Assembly: GCF_030812785.1 (NCBI RefSeq) | Contig: NZ_JAUSTJ010000002.1 | Span: forward strand, 620,001-684,000 | DNA: 64,000 nucleotides | Source: Sphingomonas kyeonggiensis | GTDB lineage: Bacteria; Pseudomonadota; Alphaproteobacteria; Sphingomonadales; Sphingomonadaceae | Reading direction: 5' to 3' | Shown: positions 26,411-37,041 of the stretch, in pieces | Numbering within the stretch: position 1 is the first letter of the stretch | How the letters are laid out: every line of letters begins with the position of its first letter | Notes under the pieces: model-generated | Told to the model about the DNA's origin: nothing | Databases searched by the model: none | The model's input: the letters and a program-made list of their open reading frames with translations, nothing else | Program-made: the position numbers and the translations under genes

Positions 26411-26704
26411 TCCATTCCAAGGTAGGCGGGTGTAAGCGGATCCGATGGGGCTTGCTTTATCGGATGAGGTTGCGCGTAAGTTCCAGTCATTCCGAATTTG
26501 GATCAATTTCGGCTGAGGAGATTTATAATTTTCCGGCGGTGGTATTTCGAAGTTAACTGCAGAATTACTTTTGAATATTGCCACATGAAACGAAAATGAA
26601 GCAGACATTACTGTAGCGCTACTGCGAGCGTAACAATAGTGCCAACAACAATGCGTAGGGGCGGCCCCGATCAGGAATAAACCTGAGCTTCAGGGATACC
26701 CCAA
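26411..26704. other. 294-base intergenic region, lower GC than surroundings
   Basis: Stretch with runs such as GGATCAATTTCGGCTGAGGA, TTTATAATTTTCC and TTAACTGCAGAATTAC that is visibly more AT-rich than the flanking genes. No convincing ORF, tRNA or terminator. It is the probable 5' regulatory region of the TonB receptor that follows; I cannot assign a box. Confidence 0.5.
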
Positions 26705-29326
26705 ATGCCAAATCTCTCCCGCTTCCGTCTGTCGCTGCTCGCGGGCACGACGCTGCTCGCTCTGTCTGCGACGCCCGCGCTGGCGCAGGACCAGGCGGCG
26801 ACGTCCACCGTTGCCCCGGCTTCCGACAATGACCAGGGCGGCCTGACCGAGATCGTCGTCACGGCGCAGCGGCGCGAGACCAACCTGCAGGAAACCCCGA
26901 TCTCGATCTCGGTGCTGAACACCGAGAACCTGCAAGATCGTCACGTCCAGAGCCTGTTCAACCTCGCCGACGGTTCGGTGCCGTCGCTGCGCGTCGCGAC
27001 CTTCGAGGCGCGCCAGTCGGCGCTGACCATCGGCATCCGCGGCATCGTTCCCTATGACCAGAACCAGACGGCGCGCGATGCGGGCGTGGGCGTCTATATC
27101 GACGGCGTCGCGCTCGGTAAGACCCAGGGCCTCAACGCCGCGCTGTTCGACATCGAGCGCATCGAAGTGCTGAAGGGCCCGCAGGGCACGCTGTTCGGCC
27201 GCAACACCGAAGGCGGCGCGCTCTCGCTGGTCACCAAGGCGCCGACCGGCGTGTTCGACGGCCGCGTCACCGCTGGCGTCGGCAACTATGGCAGCCGCAG
27301 CGCAGAGGCGCATCTCGACCTGCCGGCCTTTGCGAACATCGCGCTGAAGTTCGACGGCGTGTACCAGCACCAGGATCCGACCGTGAAGGACCCGCTCGCG
27401 GGCTCGACGGGCTGGAACTATTACGACCGCAAGGGCGGCCGCGTCGCTGCGCGCTGGACCCCGGTCGACGGCCTGACCGCGGACTTCTCCTATGACTATG
27501 CCAAGGACGACAACACCCCGCAGTACAGCCAGCTGATCAACTACAACCCGAACGGCTACGCCGTCGGCACCTATACCAACCCGGCTACCGGCGTTGTCGG
27601 CACCCAGCTGTATCTGCCGAGCACCACCGGCGTCGCCATCGCTTGCGGCGGCACCATTGCCGTCGGCGCCACCACTCCGGTCTGCATCGCGCCGCGCGCG
27701 CCGATCGTCGGCGTGCATCCGGACCGCCAGACGGTTGCCGATGTCGGTGTGCCGCAGCAGCCCAGCGTCGACATCACCCACGGCTTCACCTCGAACCTGA
27801 AGTACAAGGTCTCGCCGAACATCGAGCTGCGCTCGATCACCGCATGGCGCGGCGTCAGCACCGACCAGTGGGACAATTCGGGCGGCCCGGAGCGCAGCAG
27901 CTTCGCGCCGAACACCAACGGCACCAACGGCTTCTTCAGCCGCTACAGCCTGTCGTTCCTCGACCAGCACCAGTTCAGCCAGGAATTCCAGGCAGTCGGC
28001 AGCTTCGATCAGTTCGATTTCGTCGTCGGCGCCTATTACTACACCGAGCATGCGAGCGAATATGCCGCGACCCCGCTGAGCAACCAGTGGAACGCGGACG
28101 GCACCGCCTACACGATCCGCAGCCCGATCTTCGTCGGCACGGTGAACTCGGGCAACAATTCGAGCTATCAGCCCTATGCGGCTTCGTGCAACAACCTGCT
28201 GGCGACCACGGTTCCGCAGTTCGCCAACAGCTGCCAGTTCATTACCCGCGCCAGCGAAGCCTGGGATCACAACTATTCGGCGTTCGGTAACCTGACCTTC
28301 TCGCCGGAAGGCACTGGCCTGCACCTCACCGCCGGCGGCCGCTTCACCAAGGACAAGCGCCACGGCAGCCTGTTCGTGGTGAACAACAACTACATCACGG
28401 TCGGTGGCGTCAGCACCTTCCAGCCGGGCTTCGTGCCGTTCCAGTTCGAGAACAGCATCAGCCGCTTCGATCCGATGCTCAACATCGCGTTCGACGCGAG
28501 CCAGGACATCCACTTCTACGCCAAATACTCGACCGGCTTCCGCGCCGGTGGTGCGAACGACCGTTCGCAGCAGTTCAACGCCTTCGGTCCGGAGTCGGTG
28601 AAGTCGTATGAAATCGGTGCGAAGATGGACTTCTTCGATCACCACGCCCGCCTGAACCTTGCCGGTTACATCATGAACCGCAAGAACACGCAGTTCGACT
28701 TCGACCTGTTCGACACTGCCGGCGGCAGCCCGACCCAGGGCAGCCATATCGAGCAGACCCAGAATGCCGGTGACACCAAGATCCGCGGCATCGAAGCGGA
28801 TCTGACGGTGAAGCCGACCTCGGCACTCACGCTGTCGGCCTCCTATGCCTATACCTATTGGAAGGCACCGGCGGCGGTGAACCCGATCACCGGCGGCGCA
28901 CCGCAGCAGCTCTACATCGTCTACACGCCGAAGAACGCCGCTTCGGGCGCGATCGACTATGTGCTGCCGCTCACCCTGGCGGGCGGTGCGAACGTGCGCC
29001 TGCACCTCGACGGCAACTATGCGAGCAGCCAGTACAGCTTCCAGCTCGAGCCGACCAAGACCGATGCGAGCTTCGTGGTGAACGGCCGCATCGCGCTGGC
29101 GGACATCAAGATGAACGACACGAGCTCGGTGACGCTGTCGCTGTGGGCGCGCAACCTGCTCGACAACACTTATATCTACCGCCGGTCGAACGCGAACTCG
29201 TCGCCGGTTTCCAACTACGGTGCCAATGGCGCGCTGGTGTCGACTGCCTATGGCGGCATCCTGGGCGACTATGCCAACTTCAACCCGCCCCGCACCTTCG
29301 GCGCGGAAGCCAGCGTCAAGTTCTGA
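26705..29326 (+). CDS. TonB-dependent outer-membrane receptor
   Basis: 873 residues. Signal peptide to ALAQ; a TonB box-like TEIVVTAQRRE near residue 45; plug domain (NLQETPISISVLN ... GVGVYIDGVALGKTQG, then EVLKGPQGTLFGRNTEGG); a 22-strand-type barrel; and a C-terminal aromatic end (ASVKF). This family in sphingomonads takes up unknown substrates by energy from TonB-ExbBD. No STN domain, so no FecIR-type signalling. A two-component system lies just downstream on the opposite strand. Confidence 0.93.
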   Translation: MPNLSRFRLSLLAGTTLLALSATPALAQDQAATSTVAPASDNDQGGLTEIVVTAQRRETNLQETPISISVLNTENLQDRHVQSLFNLADGSVPSLRVATFEARQSALTIGIRGIVPYDQNQTARDAGVGVYIDGVALGKTQGLNAALFDIERIEVLKGPQGTLFGRNTEGGALSLVTKAPTGVFDGRVTAGVGNYGSRSAEAHLDLPAFANIALKFDGVYQHQDPTVKDPLAGSTGWNYYDRKGGRVAARWTPVDGLTADFSYDYAKDDNTPQYSQLINYNPNGYAVGTYTNPATGVVGTQLYLPSTTGVAIACGGTIAVGATTPVCIAPRAPIVGVHPDRQTVADVGVPQQPSVDITHGFTSNLKYKVSPNIELRSITAWRGVSTDQWDNSGGPERSSFAPNTNGTNGFFSRYSLSFLDQHQFSQEFQAVGSFDQFDFVVGAYYYTEHASEYAATPLSNQWNADGTAYTIRSPIFVGTVNSGNNSSYQPYAASCNNLLATTVPQFANSCQFITRASEAWDHNYSAFGNLTFSPEGTGLHLTAGGRFTKDKRHGSLFVVNNNYITVGGVSTFQPGFVPFQFENSISRFDPMLNIAFDASQDIHFYAKYSTGFRAGGANDRSQQFNAFGPESVKSYEIGAKMDFFDHHARLNLAGYIMNRKNTQFDFDLFDTAGGSPTQGSHIEQTQNAGDTKIRGIEADLTVKPTSALTLSASYAYTYWKAPAAVNPITGGAPQQLYIVYTPKNAASGAIDYVLPLTLAGGANVRLHLDGNYASSQYSFQLEPTKTDASFVVNGRIALADIKMNDTSSVTLSLWARNLLDNTYIYRRSNANSSPVSNYGANGALVSTAYGGILGDYANFNPPRTFGAEASVKF

Positions 29327-29351
29327 CGCCTGGTTCGAAGGGAAATGCGAG

Positions 29352-29387
29352 CGGCCCGGATGGCGACATCCGGGCCGTTTCGTTTTT
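29352..29387 (+). terminator. Rho-independent terminator of the TonB receptor gene
   Basis: CGGCCCGGAT / ATCCGGGCCG stem (29352-29361, 29368-29377) followed by TTTCGTTTTT. Confidence 0.88.
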
Positions 29388-29410
29388 GGTGGCGCTTCCG
29401 GGTCCATGTT

Positions 29411-29510
29411 TTTCCCCGGCGAAGGCCGGGGCCCAGGCTAGGCGTGCGCGGCGAAGACGCGCCAAGGCGCGTGACTTTCAAGGCTGGCCCCCGGCCTTCG
29501 CCGGGGAAAG
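29411..29510. repeat. 100-bp palindromic repeat, CCCCGGCGAAGGCCGGGG family
   Basis: Outer arms TTTCCCCGGCGAAGGCCGGG and its complement; centre GTGCGCGGCGAAGACGCGCC conserved with the copy at 47716-47817. Located between convergent genes. Confidence 0.85.
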
Positions 29511-29528
29511 AAGAGGTAGAAGGCCGGG

Positions 29529-30866
29529 TCAGTGCGCCAGCGGCAGTCTGATGCGGACGGCCAGTCCCGGTGCGGCGTTCGCCAGCTCCAGTGTCCCGCG
29601 ATGCAGCGCGGTGATCGCCTGGACCAGGGGCAGGCCGAGCCCGTGGCCGGGCCGGTTGCGGCTGGCTTCGAGCCGGCCGAAGCGGAGCAGCGCTCGCGCC
29701 TGCTCGTCCGGTGCGATGCCCGGGCCATTGTCCGCCACCGTCAGCACCGCGGCATCGCCGTCGCGCGCCACCGAGACCGTGATGGTCGAGCCGGCGGGGG
29801 TGTGGTTGACCGCATTCTCGACGAGGTTGACCACGAGCTGGGTGAGCAGCCGCTCGTCGCCGTCGATCGGGGCGGCTTCCCAGGGGCCGAGGCGCAGCGC
29901 CTGGGCCTTGTCGTCGGCCAGGGCCTCGATCGCTTCGGCGGCATTCTGGGCAACGCCGCTCAGGTCGAGCCGGCGGAACATCGCCCGGCGATCGCCGCCC
30001 TCGACTTCGGTGATGCGCAGGATCGCGGCGAACATCGCCAATATCTCCTCGCTCTGCGCCAGCGCTTCCTCGACCTGCGGACGCAGCGCATCGGCAGTGG
30101 GTTCGGCGGCGAGGCGGGAGAGCTGGCCGTGCAGGCGGGCGAGCGGAGTGCGAAGATCGTGCGCGACGTCGTTCGAGATCTGCGAGAGGCTGGTCATCAG
30201 CGCCTCGATCCGGTCGAGCATATGGTTGAAGGCCTGGGCCTGGCGCCCGAACGCGGTGCCCGCACCCTCGACCGGCACGCGGGCGCGCAGGTCTCCGTCG
30301 ACGATCGCCTCCGCCGCGCTGCGCACCGCTTCGATGTTGCGGCGGATCGCCAGGCTGAGCGCGAAGATACCGAGGCCGACGAGGAGCAAGATCGCGCCGA
30401 AGCCCGAAGCGAGGATCAGCAGGCGCTGCGCATCATGATCGTCGATCGGCTCGCTTTCCGCGGCCAGCGCCAGCGTCATGCCCTCGGGCAGGGCGTGGAC
30501 CAGCGCCCTGCCGCGGGTGAGCCCGGGGATCCCGGCGCTTTGGTCGATCGTCGAAAGGCCGGGGGGAAAGCCGTGCGCCGGCGTCATGTTGCCGGCCAGG
30601 TGCCTGCCGTTCCGGTCGGTCAGCAGGAAGCCGATATCGCCGCTGTCGCGCCGTCGCGTCTCCTCCATGATCCGCTGCATGAGCAGGGTCTGGTCCGGAC
30701 CGTCGGCGAGGAGCTCGGCTGCCTCGCCGTGCAGCCGCTTGTCGATCTGGCGGTCGATCGTGGCCAGCAGTGCCAGATAGACGGCGAGGCAGGTGAGCAC
30801 CGTCGCCAACGCGATGGCGGTGAGGAAGGCGAATGCGATCGCCCGGAGCGAGCGCAGCGGCGCCAT
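29529..30866 (-). CDS. Sensor histidine kinase, HAMP type
   Basis: 445 residues. Two transmembrane helices (about 8-32 and 150-172) flank a short periplasmic sensor; HAMP at about 173-225; H-box NDVAHDLRTPLARL near 237; N-box LVENAVNHTP; G1 DNGPGIAP; G2 GHGLGLPLV. Autophosphorylates on His and passes phosphate to the partner regulator encoded 3 bases upstream in the same operon. Signal unknown. Confidence 0.93.
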   Translation of the reverse strand: MAPLRSLRAIAFAFLTAIALATVLTCLAVYLALLATIDRQIDKRLHGEAAELLADGPDQTLLMQRIMEETRRRDSGDIGFLLTDRNGRHLAGNMTPAHGFPPGLSTIDQSAGIPGLTRGRALVHALPEGMTLALAAESEPIDDHDAQRLLILASGFGAILLLVGLGIFALSLAIRRNIEAVRSAAEAIVDGDLRARVPVEGAGTAFGRQAQAFNHMLDRIEALMTSLSQISNDVAHDLRTPLARLHGQLSRLAAEPTADALRPQVEEALAQSEEILAMFAAILRITEVEGGDRRAMFRRLDLSGVAQNAAEAIEALADDKAQALRLGPWEAAPIDGDERLLTQLVVNLVENAVNHTPAGSTITVSVARDGDAAVLTVADNGPGIAPDEQARALLRFGRLEASRNRPGHGLGLPLVQAITALHRGTLELANAAPGLAVRIRLPLAH

Positions 30867-30869
30867 GGC

Positions 30870-31544
30870 TCAGACGCGGAACATGTAGCCGACCCCGCGC
30901 ACGGTCACGATCGGATCGGGCAGGCCAGGCAGTTCGAGCCGCTGGCGCAGGCGGCGGATATAGGCATCGACGATGTTGGTGGTGGGGACGAAATCATAGC
31001 CCCAGACGCGCTCGAGCAGCAGCGGCCGGCTGAGCACCGTGCCCGCCTCGCGGACCAGCTCGGCGAGCAGTCGGATCTCGGTCTTGTGCATCTCGACCGG
31101 CTGGCCGGCGCGGGTGACGCGGTGGCGGGCGACGCTCACCGTTACGTCGCCGGCGCTCACCGTGGCGCTGTCGGCGCTGCTTGCCTGACGGCGGCGGAGC
31201 AGGGCGCGGATACGGGCGTGCAGCTCGTCGATCTCGAACGGCTTGACTACATAGTCGTCGGCACCCGCCTCGAGCCCTTCGACCCGCTCGGGCAGGCGGC
31301 CGAGCGCGGTCAGCAGGATCACCGGGGTCATCACTTCCTGCTCGCGCAGCCAGCGCAGCACGTCGACGCCATCGACAAAGGGAAGCATCCGGTCGAGGAT
31401 GACGATGTCGAACGGATCGCCGCCGACCGCGGCGATCGCGGCGCGCCCGTCGCCGACCGACTGGACCTCGTAGCCAAGTTGCTTCAGTTGCTCGCCGAGC
31501 AGGCGGCGCAGCGGCTCGTCATCCTCCACTAGCAGGAGGCGCAT
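30870..31544 (-). CDS. OmpR-family response regulator
   Basis: 224 residues. Receiver domain with acidic pair VEDD (8-11), phospho-Asp in VILDRMLPF (about 52), and Lys in VVKPFEIDELHARIRALL. C-terminal winged helix with TEIRLLAELVREAGTVLSR ... DAYIRRLRQRLE ... TVRGVGYMF. Start at 31544; a longer frame exists. First gene of the RR-HK operon. Confidence 0.94.
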   Translation of the reverse strand: MRLLLVEDDEPLRRLLGEQLKQLGYEVQSVGDGRAAIAAVGGDPFDIVILDRMLPFVDGVDVLRWLREQEVMTPVILLTALGRLPERVEGLEAGADDYVVKPFEIDELHARIRALLRRRQASSADSATVSAGDVTVSVARHRVTRAGQPVEMHKTEIRLLAELVREAGTVLSRPLLLERVWGYDFVPTTNIVDAYIRRLRQRLELPGLPDPIVTVRGVGYMFRV

Positions 31545-31642
31545 GGGTTCTTCGGGAGTGGGTTGGCTGCTCAAGGTTCGCATCCGCGCGGAGTTCGCCC
31601 CCGCTGTAGAGAGCGGCCGCCCAAAGGTCGATGCGAAAGCGC

Positions 31643-32680
31643 TCAGCCGCGTGCTTCGATCAGTCCGAGATCGATCAGGCTGTGCGCGGTGGCGAGGATC
31701 GCCTCCTCGTTGCTGCGCGGCTGCCAGTCGAGCAGCTCGCGCGCCTTGGCGTTGCTGGCGCTGGAGCGGATGCCGAGCCGCGGCGCCGCCTCGCGTGCCA
31801 TCGGGTTGAACAGCGCCATGATTCGCACGGCCCAGCTCGGTACGCGACGGCGGGTGATCCGGGCACCGGCGGGCCCGAGGCCGGTGCGCAGCACGTCCGC
31901 CATCTCGGGGATCGACATCGCCTTGCCCGCCACGGCGAGGAAGCGCTCGCCGGCTGCCTTCCCATGCGTCATCGCGTCGACCTGCAGGCTGGCCACGTCG
32001 CGGACATCGACCACGCCGAACCACAGGTCGGGCAGGCCGGGCATTTTGCCCTCGATCATCGACTTGACCAGCCAGATCGAGGTGGAGAGATCGTCGTTGA
32101 GCGCCGGGCCGAAGATGCCGACCGGGTTGATCACCGCCAGCTCCATGCCGTTGCCCTCCGCCGCGACGAAGTCCCAGGCGGCACGCTCGGCCAGCGTCTT
32201 GGACTTCATGTAGGGTTGCACGGCCGGGCCGTTCACATCGGTCCAGTCGGCCTCGGTATAGTCGCTGTGGCGCTGGCCATGGCCATAGCCGATCGCCGCG
32301 AAGCTGGAGGTGAGGACGACGCGCTTCACCCCGGCATCGCGCGCGGCGCGCAGGACGCGCAGCGTGCCGTTCATCGCCGGGCGGATCAGCTCCTGCTCGT
32401 CCTCGGGCTGGCTCTGGGGGAAGGGGGAGGCGACGTGCTGGACATAGTCGCAGCCGGCCACCGCCTCGGCCCAGCCCTCGTCCTTCTCCAGATCGGCGGC
32501 GAAGAAGTGTAGCCGGCTGGTGTCGGCGTCGGCCCTCTCCAGCGTGGCGCGCACCTGGGGCTCGCGGGCGAGGCTGCGGACGGTGGTGCGCACGTCGTGC
32601 CCCGCCGCCAGCAGCTGGAGGATGACATGGCTGCCCACGAAGCCGGAGCCGCCGGTGACCAGGACCGTGTGCGTCGTCAT
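31643..32680 (-). CDS. NAD(P)-dependent epimerase/reductase (dihydroflavonol reductase-like SDR)
   Basis: 345 residues. Extended SDR: VLVTGGSGFVGSHVILQLL (nucleotide loop), RVVLTSSFAAIG, and the catalytic YMKSKTLAE (YxxxK). The ADLEKDEGWAEAVAGCDYV block and the ASPFP pattern resemble aldehyde/dihydroflavonol reductases. Substrate unknown. Its ATG overlaps the stop of the upstream membrane transferase by 4 bases, so they form an operon. Confidence 0.88.
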   Translation of the reverse strand: MTTHTVLVTGGSGFVGSHVILQLLAAGHDVRTTVRSLAREPQVRATLERADADTSRLHFFAADLEKDEGWAEAVAGCDYVQHVASPFPQSQPEDEQELIRPAMNGTLRVLRAARDAGVKRVVLTSSFAAIGYGHGQRHSDYTEADWTDVNGPAVQPYMKSKTLAERAAWDFVAAEGNGMELAVINPVGIFGPALNDDLSTSIWLVKSMIEGKMPGLPDLWFGVVDVRDVASLQVDAMTHGKAAGERFLAVAGKAMSIPEMADVLRTGLGPAGARITRRRVPSWAVRIMALFNPMAREAAPRLGIRSSASNAKARELLDWQPRSNEEAILATAHSLIDLGLIEARG

Positions 32681-34014
32681 TGCGTCATCATGCGGCGGCG
32701 TTGTTGCACCCGCAAGGCCGCGAAGGCGTCGGCCAGCAGCCGTGCGGCCAGGAAGGCGAGCAGCGGCCAGACGACATAGGCATAGCGCGGGATCGGCAGG
32801 ACGAGTGCATAGGGCAGGCCGGCCAGCGCGATGTAGAGCGCGAGCAGCCCGTAATGGCGCCGCCGCTGGACCAGGCCGATCAGCAGGCCGAGCAGGCCGA
32901 GCGCCGCAATGGCACGGATCGCCTCGATACGGAGCGTCGGGAAGGCCTGCCAGTTGGTCAGCGCACCCTGCCAGCGATCGGGGAAGTAGAATTGGCGATA
33001 GTGGCGCAGCGCCAGCCGGGCGAAGTCGAGCGGGTGCGTGCGGATCCATGCCCAGGCCTCGCGGCCCAGCCCCTGCGCATAGGCGACCTCGCCGCCCGCT
33101 GCGCGGAGCCGGGAGAGTGCCTCTGGATTCTGATAGGGATGTATCGCCCGCATCCGCGCTTGGGATTCGGCATGCGGATCCGCGGGGTCCAGCGCGCCGG
33201 GGTAATTGGCGAGTGCGGTCTCCAGCCCGAAATTGTCGCGCAGCAGGATCGGCTTTCCCATCACCTGGGCATTGCGGAGCACCCAGGGGGCGAGGACCAG
33301 GGCGAGCGCCGCCGCGGCGGTGGCGGCGAAGGCGACGACCTGGCGGGAGGGCAGACGGCGCAGCGCCAGCCAGGCCCAGCAGGCATCCACCGCCAGCCCG
33401 GTGGTGGGGCTGACGAAGAAGGTGGCAGCCGACAGCGCCGCACCGAGCAGCAGCGGCTGCCACTCGATCGACGCCCGCCGGTCGAGCGTGACGATCAGCC
33501 AGAGATTGGTGAGGGCAAGCAGGGTGGCGAGCCCGCCTTCCCAGACGCGGAAGTCGGCGGCCTCCTGCGAGATATGGGCAGGGATCAGGCAGAGCAGCGC
33601 CAGCCCGCCGATCAGCGCGGCGCGATTCCATCCCGCGCCGGCGAACAGGGCGCGGGCGAGCAGCCAGATCGCCGCGAGCTGGGTGAGCGTCCACAGGCTC
33701 AGCAGCAGGTTGCCGAGCGCCGAATCCGCGCCGAACACGCGCTGCACCGCGCCTACGATCACCACGACCACCGGCATCAGATGCGCGGTCGGGCCGGTGC
33801 CGGGACCGAAGGCATCGGCAAGGGTGCCGGTGCGGGCCAGCGCCGCGGCTGCCTGGCTCGCCTCGCCGAGCTGGAGTGGGTGGACCAGAGCCCCCACCAG
33901 GGCGAGCCAGGCGATGCGCAGGATCAGCCCGGCCAGCACCAGCCGCACCGCCACCCTCTGCGTCGCCTTCAACAACTGCCCCGATTCGTCCCCGGCGATG
34001 ACGCCCTCCCGCAA
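32677..34014 (-). CDS. Membrane glycosyltransferase-like protein (GT39/ArnT-like)
   Basis: 445 residues, about ten to twelve transmembrane helices; a periplasmic loop after the first helix and a C-terminal soluble segment (HPYQNPEALSRLRAAGGEV ... WQGALTNWQAFP). The layout is that of the PMT/ArnT superfamily, which moves sugars from polyprenyl phosphate to acceptors outside the cytoplasm. Catalytic acidic residues in the first loop are not clear, so the assignment is structural only. Overlaps the SDR gene by 4 bases. Confidence 0.65.
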   Translation of the reverse strand: MREGVIAGDESGQLLKATQRVAVRLVLAGLILRIAWLALVGALVHPLQLGEASQAAAALARTGTLADAFGPGTGPTAHLMPVVVVIVGAVQRVFGADSALGNLLLSLWTLTQLAAIWLLARALFAGAGWNRAALIGGLALLCLIPAHISQEAADFRVWEGGLATLLALTNLWLIVTLDRRASIEWQPLLLGAALSAATFFVSPTTGLAVDACWAWLALRRLPSRQVVAFAATAAAALALVLAPWVLRNAQVMGKPILLRDNFGLETALANYPGALDPADPHAESQARMRAIHPYQNPEALSRLRAAGGEVAYAQGLGREAWAWIRTHPLDFARLALRHYRQFYFPDRWQGALTNWQAFPTLRIEAIRAIAALGLLGLLIGLVQRRRHYGLLALYIALAGLPYALVLPIPRYAYVVWPLLAFLAARLLADAFAALRVQQRRRMMTQ

Positions 34015-34045
34015 AACCCCTTGTCGAGGCTAACCATAACCAAGG

Positions 34046-34075
34046 CTTGAACTCCGAACGTCAAGCGCCGATGTT
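34046..34075 (+). promoter_or_regulatory. Candidate heat-shock (sigma-32) promoter of clpP
   Basis: CTTGAA (34046-34051), 16 bp, CCGATGTT (34068-34075), some 36 bases before the clpP ATG. Resembles CTTGAA-N13-17-CCCCATnT but is not a full match. Confidence 0.3.
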
Positions 34076-34111
34076 GGCCTGGGCAAAACAGACATAACGA
34101 GATTTTCACCC

Positions 34112-34768
34112 ATGCATCCGCTTTCCGATCAGATGACCATTGATCCCGTCACCGGCGGCCTCGTGCCCATCGTGATCGAACAGTCGAGCCGCGGCGAGCG
34201 CAGCTTCGACATCTATTCGCGCCTGCTGCGCGAGCGAATCGTGTTCGTGACCGGCCCGGTCGAAGACCATATGGCCTCGCTGATCACCGCCCAGCTGCTC
34301 TTCCTCGAGTCCGAGAACCCGAAGAAGGATATCTGGATGTACATCAACTCGCCGGGTGGCGTGGTGACCGCCGGCATGGCGATCCACGACACCATGCAGT
34401 ATATCCGTCCGCGCGTCGGCACGGTCTGCATCGGCCAGGCCGCCTCGATGGGCTCGTTCCTGCTCGCCGCCGGTGAGCCGGGCCTGCGCGTGGCGCTCAC
34501 CAATGCCCGCATCATGCTCCACCAGCCCTCGGGCGGCGCGCAGGGCATGGCGTCGGACATCGAGATCCAGGCCAAGGAGATCCTGCGCATCCGCAAGCGG
34601 ATGAACGATCTCTATGCGAAGTATACGGGCCAGCCGCTCGATCGAATCGAGCAGGTCATGGACCGCGACAGCTTCTTCGAGGCCGACGAAGCCAAGGCGT
34701 TCGGCGTGGTCGATGAAGTCTATGAAAAGCGGCCGGTTCCGACCGACGGCGAGGCTGCTGCAGCCTGA
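34112..34768 (+). CDS. clpP: ATP-dependent Clp protease proteolytic subunit
   Basis: 218 residues. Catalytic Ser in [11 protein letters not shown] (Ser 112), His in MLHQPSGG (His 137), Asp in the later [12 protein letters not shown] block. Forms the tetradecameric barrel that degrades substrates unfolded by ClpX. clpX follows 120 bases downstream on the same strand. Confidence 0.97.
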   Translation: MHPLSDQMTIDPVTGGLVPIVIEQSSRGERSFDIYSRLLRERIVFVTGPVEDHMASLITAQLLFLESENPKKDIWMYINSPGGVVTAGMAIHDTMQYIRPRVGTVCIGQAASMGSFLLAAGEPGLRVALTNARIMLHQPSGGAQGMASDIEIQAKEILRIRKRMNDLYAKYTGQPLDRIEQVMDRDSFFEADEAKAFGVVDEVYEKRPVPTDGEAAAA

Positions 34769-34790
34769 TCGGCAGGACCTATTTAAGGAG

Positions 34791-34822
34791 TCTGGCGTAA
34801 TAGCCAGATTCCGGTTTGCCGG
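34791..34822 (+). promoter_or_regulatory. Two small stem-loops between clpP and clpX
   Basis: TCTGGC(6 nt)GCCAGA at 34791-34808, then CCGG TTTG CCGG at 34811-34822. They may be a partial terminator or mRNA processing site; no T-run follows. Confidence 0.35.
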
Positions 34823-34888
34823 AATATCGCCCGCGTGTAGGATGGCGGGTGGCGTAACGTGCGCGCGACGCACGAAGGATGGAAGTGA

Positions 34889-36145
<1,257 letters not shown>

Positions 36146-36171
36146 GGCTCGGGCTTTACCGATAGCATTTT

Positions 36172-36210
36172 GGAAGGCCCTTCCCGGAAGCGGGGAGGGC
36201 CTTTCCGTTT
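36172..36210 (+). terminator. Rho-independent terminator of clpX
   Basis: GGAAGGCCCTTCCC / GGGGAGGGCCTTTCC stem followed by GTTT; 26 bases after the clpX stop. Confidence 0.8.
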
Positions 36211-36220
36211 AGAGCAAACC

Positions 36221-36299
36221 GTCATCCCGGCGAAAGCCGGGATCTCGTGCGGTTCCTTCCCGCGCCATCGCCTGAGATCCCGGCTTTCGCCGGGATGAC
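36221..36299. repeat. 79-bp palindromic repeat, GTCATCCCGG family
   Basis: Same arms and centre as 8775-8860 (GATCTCGTGCGG ... CGCCTGAGATC), with a few bases deleted in the loop. Confidence 0.88.
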
Positions 36300-36363
36300 G
36301 GAAAGGGGGCACGCCTTTCTGTCTGGCGCTTGTTCCGCCGTATTCCTCTGCCATCATGCCCCC

Positions 36364-37041
36364 ATGCGGCGGGGGCTGAACAGAACCGACGAACTCGCCG
36401 TCCGGCAGGCGCGACGCCGCAATGTCCGCTTCCGGCATGCGTTCGTCTGGCTGCTGATCGGCGCGGTCCTCTATGCGATCGCGCTGGCGATCGCGGTCCT
36501 GCTCTATCCCGATCCCAAGGACGTGCTGGCACCGGTGATCGGGCCCAGCCTCTATCTGACGCCCCTGTTCGGGCTGCCGTACCTGTTTGCCAGCATACGC
36601 CAGCGCGGATGGGCACAGCGGCTGGTCTATTTCGAGGCGGCGTTGCCGGTCGCGCATGTCGCGGCCAATTATCTCGCCTGGCGGCATGCGATGCTGAGCT
36701 TCCCGCTCGAGCCCGATCCCCAGGCCTATCTGCGCGATCTCGGCACCGGTGCGGTGGGCGGCCTTGCGGGCGGGACGCTGGCGCTGATGCTGCTCGTGCC
36801 GCTGCGCTTGGCCCCGCTGGGTGCCGGCAGCCGCGCGATCATCCTGCTCGGCATCGCCGCGCTCACCCTTCTCGGCGCGATGGGCATGGCGCAGGGGCTG
36901 CTCCTCACCAACGCGCTCGAATATCCCCTCCGGTCGGCGCGCTTCCTCTTCTGGCTGGAGTGCGTGCATTTGCCCTGGCAGGCGTGCCTGGCGTTCTTCC
37001 TCGCCTGGCTCATGCGGCTAGGGCGAAGGCCTGGGGCTTGA
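36364..37041 (+). CDS. Hypothetical polytopic membrane protein
   Basis: 225 residues, about six hydrophobic helices (for example HAFVWLLIGAVLYAIALAI and GAVGGLAGGTLALMLL) after a basic N-terminus (MRRGLNRTDELAVRQARRR). The frame runs back through the repeat to 36247; ATG at 36364 is chosen because upstream codons are repeat sequence. The 3' end overlaps the convergent NCS1 gene by 32 bases. No family recognised. Confidence 0.68.
   Translation: MRRGLNRTDELAVRQARRRNVRFRHAFVWLLIGAVLYAIALAIAVLLYPDPKDVLAPVIGPSLYLTPLFGLPYLFASIRQRGWAQRLVYFEAALPVAHVAANYLAWRHAMLSFPLEPDPQAYLRDLGTGAVGGLAGGTLALMLLVPLRLAPLGAGSRAIILLGIAALTLLGAMGMAQGLLLTNALEYPLRSARFLFWLECVHLPWQACLAFFLAWLMRLGRRPGA

Noticed and set aside
26690..29407. 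905-codon frame opposite the TonB receptor
   Set aside because: Shadow frame: low-complexity Arg/Val/Gly composition, against a plain receptor on the plus strand.
31643..33694. 683-codon frame read through the epimerase and into the membrane transferase region
   Set aside because: The upstream half is out of frame with the real membrane protein; the SDR begins at its own ATG at 32680 with MTTHTVLVTGG.
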